This document shows, piece by piece, positions 8,786 to 15,976 of a stretch of DNA of 42,081 nucleotides. The DNA comes from JAWVZB01 sp033722375 (lineage in GTDB: Bacteria > Actinomycetota > Nitriliruptoria > Nitriliruptorales > Nitriliruptoraceae), in assembly GCA_033722375.1 (NCBI GenBank), contig JAWVZB010000010.1, positions 1-42,081 on the forward strand. Direction: 5' to 3'. The position numbers and the translations under genes are program-made. The number at the start of each line of letters is the position of its first letter. Within the stretch, counting starts at the first letter, position 1. Below the pieces are notes generated by a model. That model did no database searches. It was not told the DNA's origin and worked only from the letters and a program-made list of their open reading frames with translations.

Positions 8786-9217
8786 TCACATGACCTTGCG
8801 GAAGTCCCACGAGCGGATCACGGTCGGGGTGAGCTCCATCCAGGTGTGATCGTCGACGTGGTCGACCGGCTCCTCGATGCCGAAGTACTTGCGGCCGAAC
8901 AGCCGTCGCACCTCGACCGGCGTGTCGTGGTCGCCCACGAACCGGTAGGTGACGCGGGCATGCACGCCCCGCAGCTCCTGGTACTCGACGCCGCCGTCCA
9001 CGACGACCGACACGTGCGTGTCCCCCGCCTCCAGGCGCTCGGTGCGGGCGGCCCGGTCGAGGTTCCAGATCCAGAACGTCTCGTCGTGCCAGACGAACCA
9101 CACCGGCACGACCGCGGGCCAGCCGTCCTCGTCGATCGTGGCCATCCGCAGCACACGCTCCTCACCGAGGAACACGTCGAGCTCGTCCTCGCTCATCGCG
9201 AGCTTCTCGCGGCCCAT
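8786..9217 (-). CDS. Pyridoxamine-phosphate-oxidase-fold (PPOX/FDOR-B) protein
   Basis: The 143-residue product is a single split-barrel domain. LGEERVLRMATIDEDGWPAV near residue 20 followed by PVWFVWHDETFWIWN is the usual start of PPOX-class FMN or F420 binding proteins, and RGVHARVTYRFV and FGRKYFG follow as expected. Such proteins reduce or oxidise small molecules with bound flavin or deazaflavin; which cofactor this one uses is not visible. The ATG at 9217 has GGAG seven bases upstream, preferred over the inner ATG at 9196. It diverges from a small membrane protein gene 42 bp away. Confidence 0.85.
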   Translation of the reverse strand: MGREKLAMSEDELDVFLGEERVLRMATIDEDGWPAVVPVWFVWHDETFWIWNLDRAARTERLEAGDTHVSVVVDGGVEYQELRGVHARVTYRFVGDHDTPVEVRRLFGRKYFGIEEPVDHVDDHTWMELTPTVIRSWDFRKVM

Positions 9218-9247
9218 GGCGGACTCCGTCGTCGGGGCGGCACACCG

Positions 9248-9253
9248 TAACCT
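9248..9253 (+). promoter_or_regulatory. -10 box (TAACCT) placed for a leaderless transcript
   Basis: TAACCT ends 6 bases before the ATG at 9260, which has no Shine-Dalgarno. This is the spacing expected when transcription starts at the A of the ATG, a common arrangement in actinomycetes. Confidence 0.5.
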
Positions 9254-9259
9254 CCGGGC

Positions 9260-9583
9260 ATGACCGAGGACCCACGCAGCGACGCGCGACCGGCGGGCGA
9301 CGAGGAGCCCGAGACCGAACGCGAGCTGCGTGAGCTCCGCGAGGACCTGGACATCCCGACGCGGGGCGCCTCGGTCTACGTGTTCCTGGCCATCCTGGCG
9401 GCTGCCGCTGCCGTCTGGGGGATCTGGCCGATCGTCACCGGCCCGCTCGGGATGATCCTCGGCCTGATCGGACACGTGAAGGGCCACCGCCGAGGGTTCG
9501 CCGCCGCGATCATCGCCGGCGTCGCCACGGTCATCGGCATGGCGGTCACGCTGCTGCTCTTCAATCCCTTCAGCGCCGGATGA
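9260..9583 (+). CDS. Small membrane protein, function unknown
   Basis: The 107-residue product has a charged N-terminal half rich in Glu and Arg (ETERELRELREDLD, probably helical) and two or three hydrophobic segments (YVFLAILAAAAAVWGIWPIV; PLGMILGLIGHV; GFAAAIIAGVATVIGMAVTLLL). GLIGHVKGHRRGFAAAIIAG resembles the DUF4190-like repeat found in small actinobacterial membrane proteins, in which small-molecule or partner binding is not established. No ribosome site is visible. A -10 box just upstream suggests leaderless translation. A stem-loop follows in the convergent gap. Confidence 0.75.
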   Translation: MTEDPRSDARPAGDEEPETERELRELREDLDIPTRGASVYVFLAILAAAAAVWGIWPIVTGPLGMILGLIGHVKGHRRGFAAAIIAGVATVIGMAVTLLLFNPFSAG

Positions 9584-9612
9584 CCGGGGACCCGGCCATC
9601 CGGCGGCTGCGT

Positions 9613-9644
9613 GGGCCGGTTCCTCGATGAGGACTCGATGGCCC
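9613..9644. terminator. Hairpin in convergent gap
   Basis: An outer stem GGGCC (9613-9617) / GGCCC (9640-9644) encloses an inner stem TCCTC (9621-9625) / GAGGA (9629-9633). It lies between convergent genes ending at 9583 and 9654. Terminator-like, no U tract. Confidence 0.35.
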
Positions 9645-9653
9645 GGAGGGATC

Positions 9654-10850
9654 TCAGGCGGCCGCGCTCGCTGACACGCGCTCGTCGCTGTGCTCGTCGA
9701 TGTGGTCGGCGACGTAGGCGGCGTCGCGGCCGGCACCGAGGATGAGCGTCGAGCTTGCGGAGTACTGGAACGCGAGCCCCACGAAGTAGAGGCCTGGCAG
9801 CACGGTGGACACGCCCCGCTCCTCGAGCGGCCAGCCGTCGTCCTGCGCGATCGGGGCGTCGATCCAGCCGAAGTTCTGACGGAACCCGGTGCACCAGATC
9901 ACGTTGGCGGCGTCGATGACGCGCCCCTCGGTCAAGGTGGGTGCCCCGTCGGTGACGTCCTCCACGCGCTCCTCGATCCACTCGACGCCGACGCGCTCGA
10001 GGTCGGCGCGCTTGTAGCGGATCAGCGGCCCTCCGTGGGCCCGCATCTTCTCCCTGACCTTGCGCCCGACCGGTGTGCGGATGGTGAGGACGCGGGTGGC
10101 CACGAACCGGAGGATCGGCCACACCACGCGCATGAGCGGGGCGTTGATGTCGAAGGGCACCTCACCCGTGGCGCGCCCCGCCAGCACGACCTCCCGACCC
10201 TCCGAGGCGAGCTCGTGGGCGACGTCGGCCCCTGAATGGGCGGCCCCGACCACGAGGACCGGGCCGGGTCGGAGCTGGGAGCTGTTCTTGTACTCGCTCG
10301 AGTGCAGCTGGACGATCTCGGGATCGAGGTCGTCGGCGAGGGATGGGGTGTAGGGGCTGCCGAACGTTCCCGTGGCGGCGACCACGTTGCTGGCCACGAT
10401 GTCGCCTCGGTCGGTGGACACGAGGTAGCCCTCCCCCTGGGGCGTCACCCGTTCCACGCGGGTGGAGACGCGTACCGGCAGGTCGAACTCGTCGACGTAC
10501 TGCTCGAGCCAGTCGGCCACCTCGTCACGGGTGGGGTAGTGGTCGGGATCGCCCGGGAGGGTCATGCCGGGCAGCCGGCAGTACTTGGCCGGGTTGTACA
10601 GGAGGAGCGAGTCGTAGTGGCGGCGCCAGTTGTCACCGACGCGCTCGTTGGCTTCGAGCACGACGCAGGCTCGTCCTCGCTCGAGCAACTGCTGGGCGGT
10701 TGCCAGCCCGGCTTGTCCGGCGCCGATGATCACGGTCTCGATCCGCTCCGGCTCGCGGTCGGGGTTCCGCCCGTCCTCCGCGGGGCCGCCGCGTGTCGGG
10801 GTCTGGTCGCCGGCCGTCCAGGCGGTGCCGAGTCCGAGTGGGATGTTCAT
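9654..10850 (-). CDS. Flavin-containing monooxygenase-like NAD(P)/FAD oxidoreductase
   Basis: The 398-residue protein has two Rossmann sites: FAD (VIIGAGQAGLATAQQLLERG, residues about 40-60) and NADPH (VLVVGAAHSGADVAHELA, about residue 195). Between them QLHSSEYKN matches the variable class B monooxygenase fingerprint (F-x-G-x3-H-x3-Y type). ATGTFG and IWCTGFRQN are the usual ATG motif regions of YUCCA/FMO-like enzymes. These oxygenate N, S or C centres; the substrate is unknown. The ATG start has GGAGG six bases upstream. The first ~35 residues are hydrophilic and specific to this protein. A dyad and a CACGTG palindrome lie between it and the LuxR-type regulator encoded upstream on the same strand. 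Confidence 0.9.
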   Translation of the reverse strand: MNIPLGLGTAWTAGDQTPTRGGPAEDGRNPDREPERIETVIIGAGQAGLATAQQLLERGRACVVLEANERVGDNWRRHYDSLLLYNPAKYCRLPGMTLPGDPDHYPTRDEVADWLEQYVDEFDLPVRVSTRVERVTPQGEGYLVSTDRGDIVASNVVAATGTFGSPYTPSLADDLDPEIVQLHSSEYKNSSQLRPGPVLVVGAAHSGADVAHELASEGREVVLAGRATGEVPFDINAPLMRVVWPILRFVATRVLTIRTPVGRKVREKMRAHGGPLIRYKRADLERVGVEWIEERVEDVTDGAPTLTEGRVIDAANVIWCTGFRQNFGWIDAPIAQDDGWPLEERGVSTVLPGLYFVGLAFQYSASSTLILGAGRDAAYVADHIDEHSDERVSASAAA

Positions 10851-10866
10851 GGGGGTCCTCCGGTTC

Positions 10867-10880
10867 GAGTGGTTCCACTC
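10867..10880 (-). promoter_or_regulatory. 6-bp dyad upstream of the monooxygenase gene
   Basis: GAGTGG-TT-CCACTC is a perfect 14-bp dyad centred about 24 bp before the ATG at 10850, directly behind its ribosome site. It could be an operator or a small RNA hairpin. Confidence 0.35.
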
Positions 10881-10934
10881 TCCCGGTCGGGGACACCGCG
10901 CGCTTCGGGGGAAGTGCCCATCTTCACCTCCCGG

Positions 10935-10944
10935 CCCACGTGGG
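10935..10944. promoter_or_regulatory. 10-bp palindrome CCCACGTGGG between LuxR-TPR regulator and monooxygenase
   Basis: A perfect palindrome with CACGTG core lies in the 142-bp gap between the regulator (ends 10993) and the monooxygenase gene it precedes. As NarL/LuxR-type dimers bind dyads, this is a candidate site for the adjacent regulator. Inference. Confidence 0.35.
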
Positions 10945-10992
10945 TAGTTCTGTGTAGAGGGAGGATCCGGGGCGCTCGCGAGTTGGTGCGGG

Positions 10993-12633
10993 CTACACCA
11001 GGTCGTGTTCGTAGGCCCAGGCGGTCGCGGCCGAGCGCGACGAGACGTCGAGCTTCACGAAGATGTTGCTGACGTGCCTGGCGACCGTCTTCTCGCTGAT
11101 CACGAGCTCCTCGGCGATCGCGCGGTTGGTGGCGCCGGTGGCGACGAGGCCGATGACCTCCAGCTCGCGGGGCGTCAGGTCCCCCGGGACGCCGTCTTCG
11201 ACCTCGCCGGCGAGCTCCCGGGCGCGTGCGGCGGCGGGCGCGGCGCCGAGCTCCTCGAAGACCCGGCGTGCTGCGTCCAACTCGATCTGGGCGGTGTCGT
11301 CGTCGCCGAGCGCCCGGTACGCCTCGGCCATGCGGAGGCGGACCGAGGCGACCTCGTACGGGGCCCCGATCTCCTGCCAGGCCCGCTGCGAGTGACGCAG
11401 TGCCTCCTGCGCGGCGGCCGCGTCGCCGTCCGCCAGCAGGAGCGAGCCGCGTGCTGCGGTGGCGACGGCGTGGAGGTAGGGCGCCCCGAAGTCGCGGGCG
11501 ATCTGCTCGAGCTCGTCCGCGGCCTGACGGGCGGCGTCGGCATCGCCCGCGGCGAGCGTGATCTCGGCGAACGCGGCCAGCACCTGCGCTCGCCGGACCT
11601 GATCGTCACCGGCCTCCGCGACCACTCGCCGGATGGCCGCGTCCGCTTCGTCCACGCGGCCCTGGGACAGACGCAGGAGTGCCAGCCCCGGGTGCACCCG
11701 ATGGCCCCACTCGCCAGCGCGCCGGTAGCAGGCCTCGGCGCGGTCGAACTCGCCCCGCAGTCGGAGCAGTTCGCCCCGCTGGTACTGGGCCATGCCCATC
11801 ACCGGATCGTCCACGGGGTCCGCCAGGTGGTCGCAGGCCAGCTCGACCTCCTCGAGGGCTTGGTCCCACGATCCCTGGAGTTGCATGATCTCCGAGCGGT
11901 GCACGAGGCACTGACCGCGGTACGGCTGCAGGCCTTCCTGCTGGTCGCACCAGTCGCTCAGCGCGGCGGTCCACTCCCTGGCCCGCCGCAGGTCGAACAC
12001 CTTGCGACAGGTGGTCACGAGCCCGCAGTAGACGATCCCGGCGGCGAGCGCGGACACGTCCCCGGTCGTGACCGCGACCATGGCCTCGTCGAGCATGGCG
12101 GTGCCGGCATCGGCGTCGCCCATCGCCACCAGAGCCTGACCCTGCCCCAGGCGTCCCAGCGCCATCAGATCGGGATCCTCGAACCGGTCGGCGATGTGGG
12201 TGATCTCCCGGAACGACTCGAGCGCGTCAGCCGGTTCACCTTGGTAGAGGGTGGCGAGCGCGGAAGGGGTCATCAGATAGCCGCGCTCGACCACGTCGGC
12301 ATCGGCGTCGTCGAGAAGGCGCTGACCGCGCCCGAACCAGCCCATGGCCGGTGCCTGCTGGCCCCGCAGCATGAGCTGCATGCCGAGCCAGAACGTGCAC
12401 CTGGCCGCCGTCCCGACGTCACCGTGGTCGAGGTAGCGGTGGTGCGCGACCTCGTAGCGGGCGATCCCCTCGTCGAGGTGGCCGGTGAGAATCGCTGCCT
12501 CGGCAGCACGACGCAGGTCGTCGGGATCGTCGTGCTCCGGGCCCAGCGCAGCCGAGAACACCTCGTGCGCGGCCGTCCAGTCGGCGCGCTCGAAGGCCTC
12601 GTGCGCCGCCTCGAGCTGTCTGCTGACGGTCAA
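10993..12633 (-). CDS. LuxR-family transcriptional regulator with N-terminal TPR-like repeats
   Basis: About 480 residues of alternating Ala/Leu-rich helices in TPR-like pairs (ALESFREITHIADRF, GQALVAMGDADAGTAML, AEACYRRAGEWG) end in a LuxR helix-turn-helix at residues about 485-546 (LTPRELEVIGLVATGATNRAIAEEL is the core, with the recognition helix in SEKTVARHVSNIF). Unlike LAL/MalT regulators there is no Walker A or B, so the TPR part alone would sense a ligand or partner. Upstream sequence stays open to 12888, but TTG at 12633 marks where family-like sequence begins; GTGGGGGAA precedes it. Expected protein 546 residues. The monooxygenase gene follows after 142 bp and is the likeliest target. 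Confidence 0.85.
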   Translation of the reverse strand: MTVSRQLEAAHEAFERADWTAAHEVFSAALGPEHDDPDDLRRAAEAAILTGHLDEGIARYEVAHHRYLDHGDVGTAARCTFWLGMQLMLRGQQAPAMGWFGRGQRLLDDADADVVERGYLMTPSALATLYQGEPADALESFREITHIADRFEDPDLMALGRLGQGQALVAMGDADAGTAMLDEAMVAVTTGDVSALAAGIVYCGLVTTCRKVFDLRRAREWTAALSDWCDQQEGLQPYRGQCLVHRSEIMQLQGSWDQALEEVELACDHLADPVDDPVMGMAQYQRGELLRLRGEFDRAEACYRRAGEWGHRVHPGLALLRLSQGRVDEADAAIRRVVAEAGDDQVRRAQVLAAFAEITLAAGDADAARQAADELEQIARDFGAPYLHAVATAARGSLLLADGDAAAAQEALRHSQRAWQEIGAPYEVASVRLRMAEAYRALGDDDTAQIELDAARRVFEELGAAPAAARARELAGEVEDGVPGDLTPRELEVIGLVATGATNRAIAEELVISEKTVARHVSNIFVKLDVSSRSAATAWAYEHDLV

Positions 12634-12706
12634 TGGTTCCCCCACCCCGGTCGCGCCCAGTCTGGCCCGCCGGCGTGGGGGGAGCAAGGCCGCAACGAAA
12701 AGGCGA

Positions 12707-12738
12707 GGGCCCCGGGGAGCCGGTGCTCCCCGGGGCCC
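12707..12738 (-). terminator. Strong terminator after the small secreted peptide gene
   Basis: A perfect 14-bp stem (12707-12720 with 12725-12738) and a CGGT loop, very G/C-rich. Read on the minus strand it is followed after a few bases by TTTT (complement of 12697-12701), so it fits a Rho-independent terminator for the gene ending at 12753. It would isolate this gene from the LuxR-TPR gene downstream. Confidence 0.75.
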
Positions 12739-12752
12739 CTTGGGTCCCCCGC

Positions 12753-12980
12753 TCAGCAGTCGACCGGCGTGATGCCGAGGCTGTTGGCGTCGAAGACGTG
12801 GTCGAGGATCACGGTCGACACGAGTCCGGCCCGGGCGGCACCGGAGATGGCCGCTCCGTTGAGCGACTGCACGCCGGCGGCGACGCACTGCCCGTCGGCC
12901 GGTGCGGCGGCGGCGGGGCCGGCGAACACAGCGAGTGCCGCGGTCGCGGCGGTGATGGTCGTGATGAGCTTCTTCTTCAT
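12753..12980 (-). CDS. Small secreted protein (75 residues), unknown
   Basis: The N terminus is a textbook Sec signal: MKKK, a hydrophobic core (ALAVFAG) and PAAAA before the likely cleavage at about residue 26. The mature part is ~49 residues with exactly two Cys, one near its start (DGQC) and one as the very last residue (PVDC), so one disulfide could tie the ends together. The middle is Ala/Gly/Val-rich and mildly hydrophobic (AAISGAARAGLVSTVIL). ATG at 12980 has GGGAG eight bases upstream. It is flanked by its own terminator, so it is a stand-alone gene. I do not recognise a family; a secreted structural, signalling or antimicrobial peptide are all possible. Confidence 0.78.
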   Translation of the reverse strand: MKKKLITTITAATAALAVFAGPAAAAPADGQCVAAGVQSLNGAAISGAARAGLVSTVILDHVFDANSLGITPVDC

Positions 12981-13150
12981 GATGTTGCTCCCTGTTGCTC
13001 GTAGTGGTGGGTGCGGAAGTGACCGGTCGCCCGATATCCGGAGCCGGGGCCCACGGCGGATGGGTTGCGCTTGCAACTTCCTGCAGAACGCTTCACGTGC
13101 GGCTGTCCGAGCGGACGCCGTGACGGGTATGGCCGCGCTGACGGTCGTTC

Positions 13151-13156
13151 TATGCT
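13151..13156 (+). promoter_or_regulatory. Possible -10 box (TATGCT) for the aldolase-dodecin operon
   Basis: TATGCT lies 42 bp before the ATG at 13193. No clear -35. The 212-bp divergent region 12981-13192 also holds a small dyad GTTGC-GCTT-GCAAC (13064-13077). I see no gene in it. Confidence 0.4.
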
Positions 13157-13192
13157 CGACCCAAGAACCCCGATCCGGAACAGGAGCCAGAC

Positions 13193-14128
13193 ATGGCACT
13201 CGGATACGACGGCCAGCTCTTCGTCCTCGCGTTCGACCACCGCGGCAGCTTCAAGCGGATGTTCGGCGTGTCGAAGGACCCCTCGGAGGAGCAGTACGCC
13301 AAGCTGCGTGACGCGAAGAAGCTCGTGTGGGAGGGCTTCCAGACCGCCCTCGACCAGGGCGCCCCGAAGGACAAGGTCGGCATCCTCGTCGACGAGGAGA
13401 TGGGCGCCGAGGTGGCCCGCGAGGCCAAGGAGCGCGGCGTGCAACTCGCGATGCCCGTCGAAGCCTCCGGCCAGCCGGTCTTCCAGTTCGAGTACGGCGA
13501 CGACTTCGGTGCGCACATCGAGGAGTTCGACCCGGACTTCTCCAAGGTCCTGGTCCGGTGGAACCCCGCGGACCCCGACGACGAGAAGACCACCCAGGGC
13601 GAGCGGCTCAAGCGCCTCGGTGACTGGCTGCACGACAACGACCGGCTGTTCCTGTTCGAGCTCCTGGTGCCGGCGTCGGACGCCGACCTCGCACGGGTGG
13701 ACGGTGACGAGGACCGCTACGACACCGAGGTGCGCCCCGAGCTCACGATCCAGGCCATCGACGAGATCCAGAACTTCGGGGTCGAACCCGACATCTGGAA
13801 GATCGAGGGGCTCGACAAGCGCGAGGACTGCGAGGCGCTGGCCGACAAGATCCGTGCCGGCTCGGGCCGCGAGAACGTCGTCGCGGTGGTTCTCGGCCGT
13901 GGAGCGGACGACCAGAAGGTGGACCACTGGCTGCGGATGGGCGCCCCGCTCGACGCCTACCACGGCTTCGCCATCGGCCGCTCGATCTGGCGCAACGAGG
14001 TCGAGGCCTACGTCGCGGGCGACATGAGCCGCGACGAGGCCGCCAAGGGCATCGCCGCCAACTACCAGCGGTTCGTCGACGTCTACCTCGACGCGGAGTC
14101 CGAGGGCGACGAGGACGGTGACGCCTGA
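13193..14128 (+). CDS. DUF2090 / IolC C-terminal-type class I aldolase-like protein
   Basis: The 311-residue protein matches the DUF2090 family, known as the C-terminal domain of IolC fusions and related to 2-deoxy-5-keto-gluconate-6-phosphate aldolases. Motifs: LFVLAFDHRGSF at the N terminus, VGILVDEEMGAEV, QLAMPVEASGQP, FLFELLVPAS, EPDIWKIEGLD (a Lys at the position expected of a Schiff-base residue in a TIM barrel) and YHGFAIGRSIWRN (a phosphate-binding-like Gly/Arg). Here it stands alone without the PfkB kinase domain. Its substrate is unknown: probably a sugar phosphate. The ATG has AGGAG at 13182-13186. Its TGA overlaps the ATG of the dodecin gene (TGATG), so the two are co-translated. 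Confidence 0.85.
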   Translation: MALGYDGQLFVLAFDHRGSFKRMFGVSKDPSEEQYAKLRDAKKLVWEGFQTALDQGAPKDKVGILVDEEMGAEVAREAKERGVQLAMPVEASGQPVFQFEYGDDFGAHIEEFDPDFSKVLVRWNPADPDDEKTTQGERLKRLGDWLHDNDRLFLFELLVPASDADLARVDGDEDRYDTEVRPELTIQAIDEIQNFGVEPDIWKIEGLDKREDCEALADKIRAGSGRENVVAVVLGRGADDQKVDHWLRMGAPLDAYHGFAIGRSIWRNEVEAYVAGDMSRDEAAKGIAANYQRFVDVYLDAESEGDEDGDA

Positions 14129-14334
14129 TGGCGGTCATCAAGACCATCGACCTGGTCGGCGTGTCCGACACCTCGTGGCGTGATGCCGCACAGCAGGCGC
14201 TCGCCGAGGCGTCCAAGACGCTGCGGGGCGTCGAGGGCTTCGACGTCCTCGAGACCTCGGCCGTCGTCGACGACAACGGCGACATCAGCGAGTACCACAC
14301 CCACGTCCGGATCAAGTTCCGCATCACCCGCTGA
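14128..14334 (+). CDS. Dodecin, flavin-storage protein
   Basis: Dodecins are ~68-residue proteins that assemble into hollow dodecamers and bind flavins (or CoA) between stacked Trp residues, buffering flavin and preventing photoreactions. This 68-residue product matches end to end: IKTIDLVGVSDTSWRDAAQQAL (beta strand, then the SW of the flavin-stacking Trp at residue 17, then the helix), and the C-terminal strand EYHTHVRIKFRI. It overlaps the preceding aldolase-like gene by one base. Two flavoenzyme operons lie within 7 kb, but co-regulation is not shown. Confidence 0.93.
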   Translation: MAVIKTIDLVGVSDTSWRDAAQQALAEASKTLRGVEGFDVLETSAVVDDNGDISEYHTHVRIKFRITR

Positions 14335-14348
14335 GGCCGTTGCGCGCC

Positions 14349-15260
14349 TCAGCCGAGTAGCGCCTCCAGCGCGTGGGGTAGCTCGGGGAGCGGGCCGGTG
14401 AAGACGGTCGCGCGGTCGAGCCGCTGCTCGTCGCCGGCGGCGAACCCGGCGCCACCCAGCAGGAGCGGCACGTCCCCGAGGTCGGGCGGGTCGGCGAGGA
14501 ACTCCTCGGCGGGCGCGCGGTGGCTGCACCCGATCATCACCACCCGCGGTTGGACCCCCTCCACGAGGTCCTCCAGTGCGTCGTTGGGCGTTCGCGGGCC
14601 GACGTAGTGCACCCGCCATCCCGCCCCGGCGGCGATCGCCGCGGCGCTCAGCAGCCCGAGGTCGTGCTCCTCGTGCTCAGGCGCGGCGACCACGCAGGCA
14701 GGCGCGCCCCGCATGAGCGGCACCATCCGCAGGAGCCGAGCCAGCCGCGGGCGGACGGCGTTCGAGGCGACGTGCTCGCGGGCGATGCAGCGCGGGTCGT
14801 CTCGCCATCCCTCACCGACCCAGCGGACGACCGGGAGGATGACCTCCTCGAGCGCGGCCGGCACGTCGAGCCGAGCGAAGACACCGTCGAGTGCGGCGTC
14901 GATCTCGCTCGGCTCGAAGGATTCGAACGCTCCCTGGAGCTGGTCCTGGAGCCGTTCCGACGCGGTGACGTCAGGGCGCCCGTTGCGTGACGGTGTCAGG
15001 ATCTCGTCGGGCGCGGTCTCCTTGACCTCGCGGGCTGCTGCCGCCGCGGACCAGCCATCGTCGATGAGGCTCTGCATGGCCCGGACCCGCATCACGTCCA
15101 CCTCGCGGTACAGGCGGTGTCCGCCGTCGGTGCGGGTGGGCTCGAGGAGCTCGTACCGGCGCTCCCACGCGCGGAGGGTGGTGACCGCAACGCCGGTGCG
15201 CTTCGATACTTCGCCGATGCGGAACGCACCGTCGGCGTCGGCCATGTCACCTCCCGTCAT
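14349..15260 (-). CDS. MerR-type regulator with B12-binding sensor domain (CarH/LitR-like)
   Basis: The 303-residue protein has an N-terminal MerR winged helix (residues 13-80: RIGEVSKRTGVAVTTLRAWE, then RRYELLEPTRTDGGHRLY), a B12 cap-like helical bundle (100-175) and a Rossmann-like B12-binding domain (186-303). W152 followed after nine residues by E162-H163 is the W-x9-EH signature of CarH-type adenosylcobalamin photoreceptors. E197-x-H199-x2-G202 is their variant of the D-x-H-x2-G cobalamin motif, with H199 as lower ligand. CarH tetramers repress DNA in the dark and fall apart in light. The residue after W152 is Arg, where Thermus CarH has the His used in its light adduct. ATG 15260 (GGGAG upstream) or 15245 (GGGAGGTGAC upstream) are both possible starts. 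Confidence 0.88.
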   Translation of the reverse strand: MTGGDMADADGAFRIGEVSKRTGVAVTTLRAWERRYELLEPTRTDGGHRLYREVDVMRVRAMQSLIDDGWSAAAAAREVKETAPDEILTPSRNGRPDVTASERLQDQLQGAFESFEPSEIDAALDGVFARLDVPAALEEVILPVVRWVGEGWRDDPRCIAREHVASNAVRPRLARLLRMVPLMRGAPACVVAAPEHEEHDLGLLSAAAIAAGAGWRVHYVGPRTPNDALEDLVEGVQPRVVMIGCSHRAPAEEFLADPPDLGDVPLLLGGAGFAAGDEQRLDRATVFTGPLPELPHALEALLG

Positions 15261-15295
15261 CGGGTCTCCCCACGTGGTTCGGAGCAGGATCCGCA

Positions 15296-15316
15296 CCGTA
15301 CGGCTCCGGGGTACGG
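15296..15316 (-). promoter_or_regulatory. Repeat element upstream of the CarH-like gene, candidate operator
   Basis: CCGTAC (15296-15301) and GTACGG (15311-15316) form an inverted repeat with a 9-bp spacer; GTACGG is also directly repeated at 15298-15303 and 15311-15316 (period 13). It lies 36 bp upstream of the ATG at 15260 and overlaps a TACGGT that could be its -10 box on the minus strand. CarH/LitR proteins bind GTA-containing direct repeats over their own promoters, so autoregulation is plausible. Confidence 0.45.
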
Positions 15317-15331
15317 CATCGCCGCATCCGG

Positions 15332-15976
15332 TCACAGCAGCCGGCGCTTGGCGGCCCAGGCCGTGAGCTCGTGCCGGTTGGAGAGCTGGAGCTTCTTCAG
15401 GACGGCAGAGACGTGGGTCTCGACGGTCTTGACCGAGATGTGGAGCCGTCCGGCGGTCTCCCGGTAGGTGTAGCCCCGCGCGATGTGGCGCATGACCTCC
15501 TTCTCCCGAGGGGTGAGCTGGTCCAGCTCGGGGTCGCTGACGCCCTCGACCTCGGGGAGCTCGCCCGCGAACGCGTCGAGCACGAAGCCGGCGAGGCGGG
15601 GTGAGAACACCGCATCGCCGTCCCGCACCCGGCTGATGGCGTCCACGAGCTCGTCCGGCGAGATCGTCTTGGTCACGTACCCACGGGCACCCGCCCGGAT
15701 GATCGCGATCACGTCCTCCGGGGCGTCGGAGACCGACAGCGCCAGGAAGCGCACCTCGGGATCGAACTCCCGGACCCCCTCGATGACCGCCAGCCCGCCC
15801 CCCCCGGGCATGTGGACGTCCAGGAGGACCACCTCGGGATCGGTCGTTCGGATCCCCGCGATGGCCTCGTCGACATCGCCGGCCGACCCGACGATCTCGA
15901 CGCGGTCCCCGATCTCGGCCGCCACGCCGGCGCGGAAGAGCCGGTGGTCGTCGACGAGGAACACCCGGACGCTCAC
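15332..15976 (-). CDS. NarL/LuxR-family response regulator (LiaR-like)
   Basis: The 214-residue protein has a receiver domain (residues 3-120) with D9/D10, phospho-acceptor D53 (VVLLDVHMPG) and K103, then a LuxR helix-turn-helix (residues about 152-212: LTPREKEVMRHIARGYTYRE, then SVKTVETHVSAVLKKL). All phosphorylation residues are present. The GTG start overlaps the stop of the PspC-histidine kinase gene (GTGA), so they form a two-component pair of the LiaSR/DesKR type. The divergent PspC/LiaF-like gene is the natural target. The MerR-B12 gene follows 71 bp downstream and may be reached by read-through. Confidence 0.95.
   Translation of the reverse strand: MSVRVFLVDDHRLFRAGVAAEIGDRVEIVGSAGDVDEAIAGIRTTDPEVVLLDVHMPGGGGLAVIEGVREFDPEVRFLALSVSDAPEDVIAIIRAGARGYVTKTISPDELVDAISRVRDGDAVFSPRLAGFVLDAFAGELPEVEGVSDPELDQLTPREKEVMRHIARGYTYRETAGRLHISVKTVETHVSAVLKKLQLSNRHELTAWAAKRRLL

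Noticed and set aside
12633..12888. Extension of the TPR-LuxR protein to the upstream ATG at 12888
   Set aside because: The extra 85 residues are Arg/Pro-rich, run through the terminator and the end of the secreted-peptide gene, and have no family resemblance.
11005..13311. Open frame of 768 codons on the plus strand across the TPR-LuxR gene
   Set aside because: Antisense of a clear TPR-LuxR protein and of the secreted peptide; it also crosses the strong terminator.
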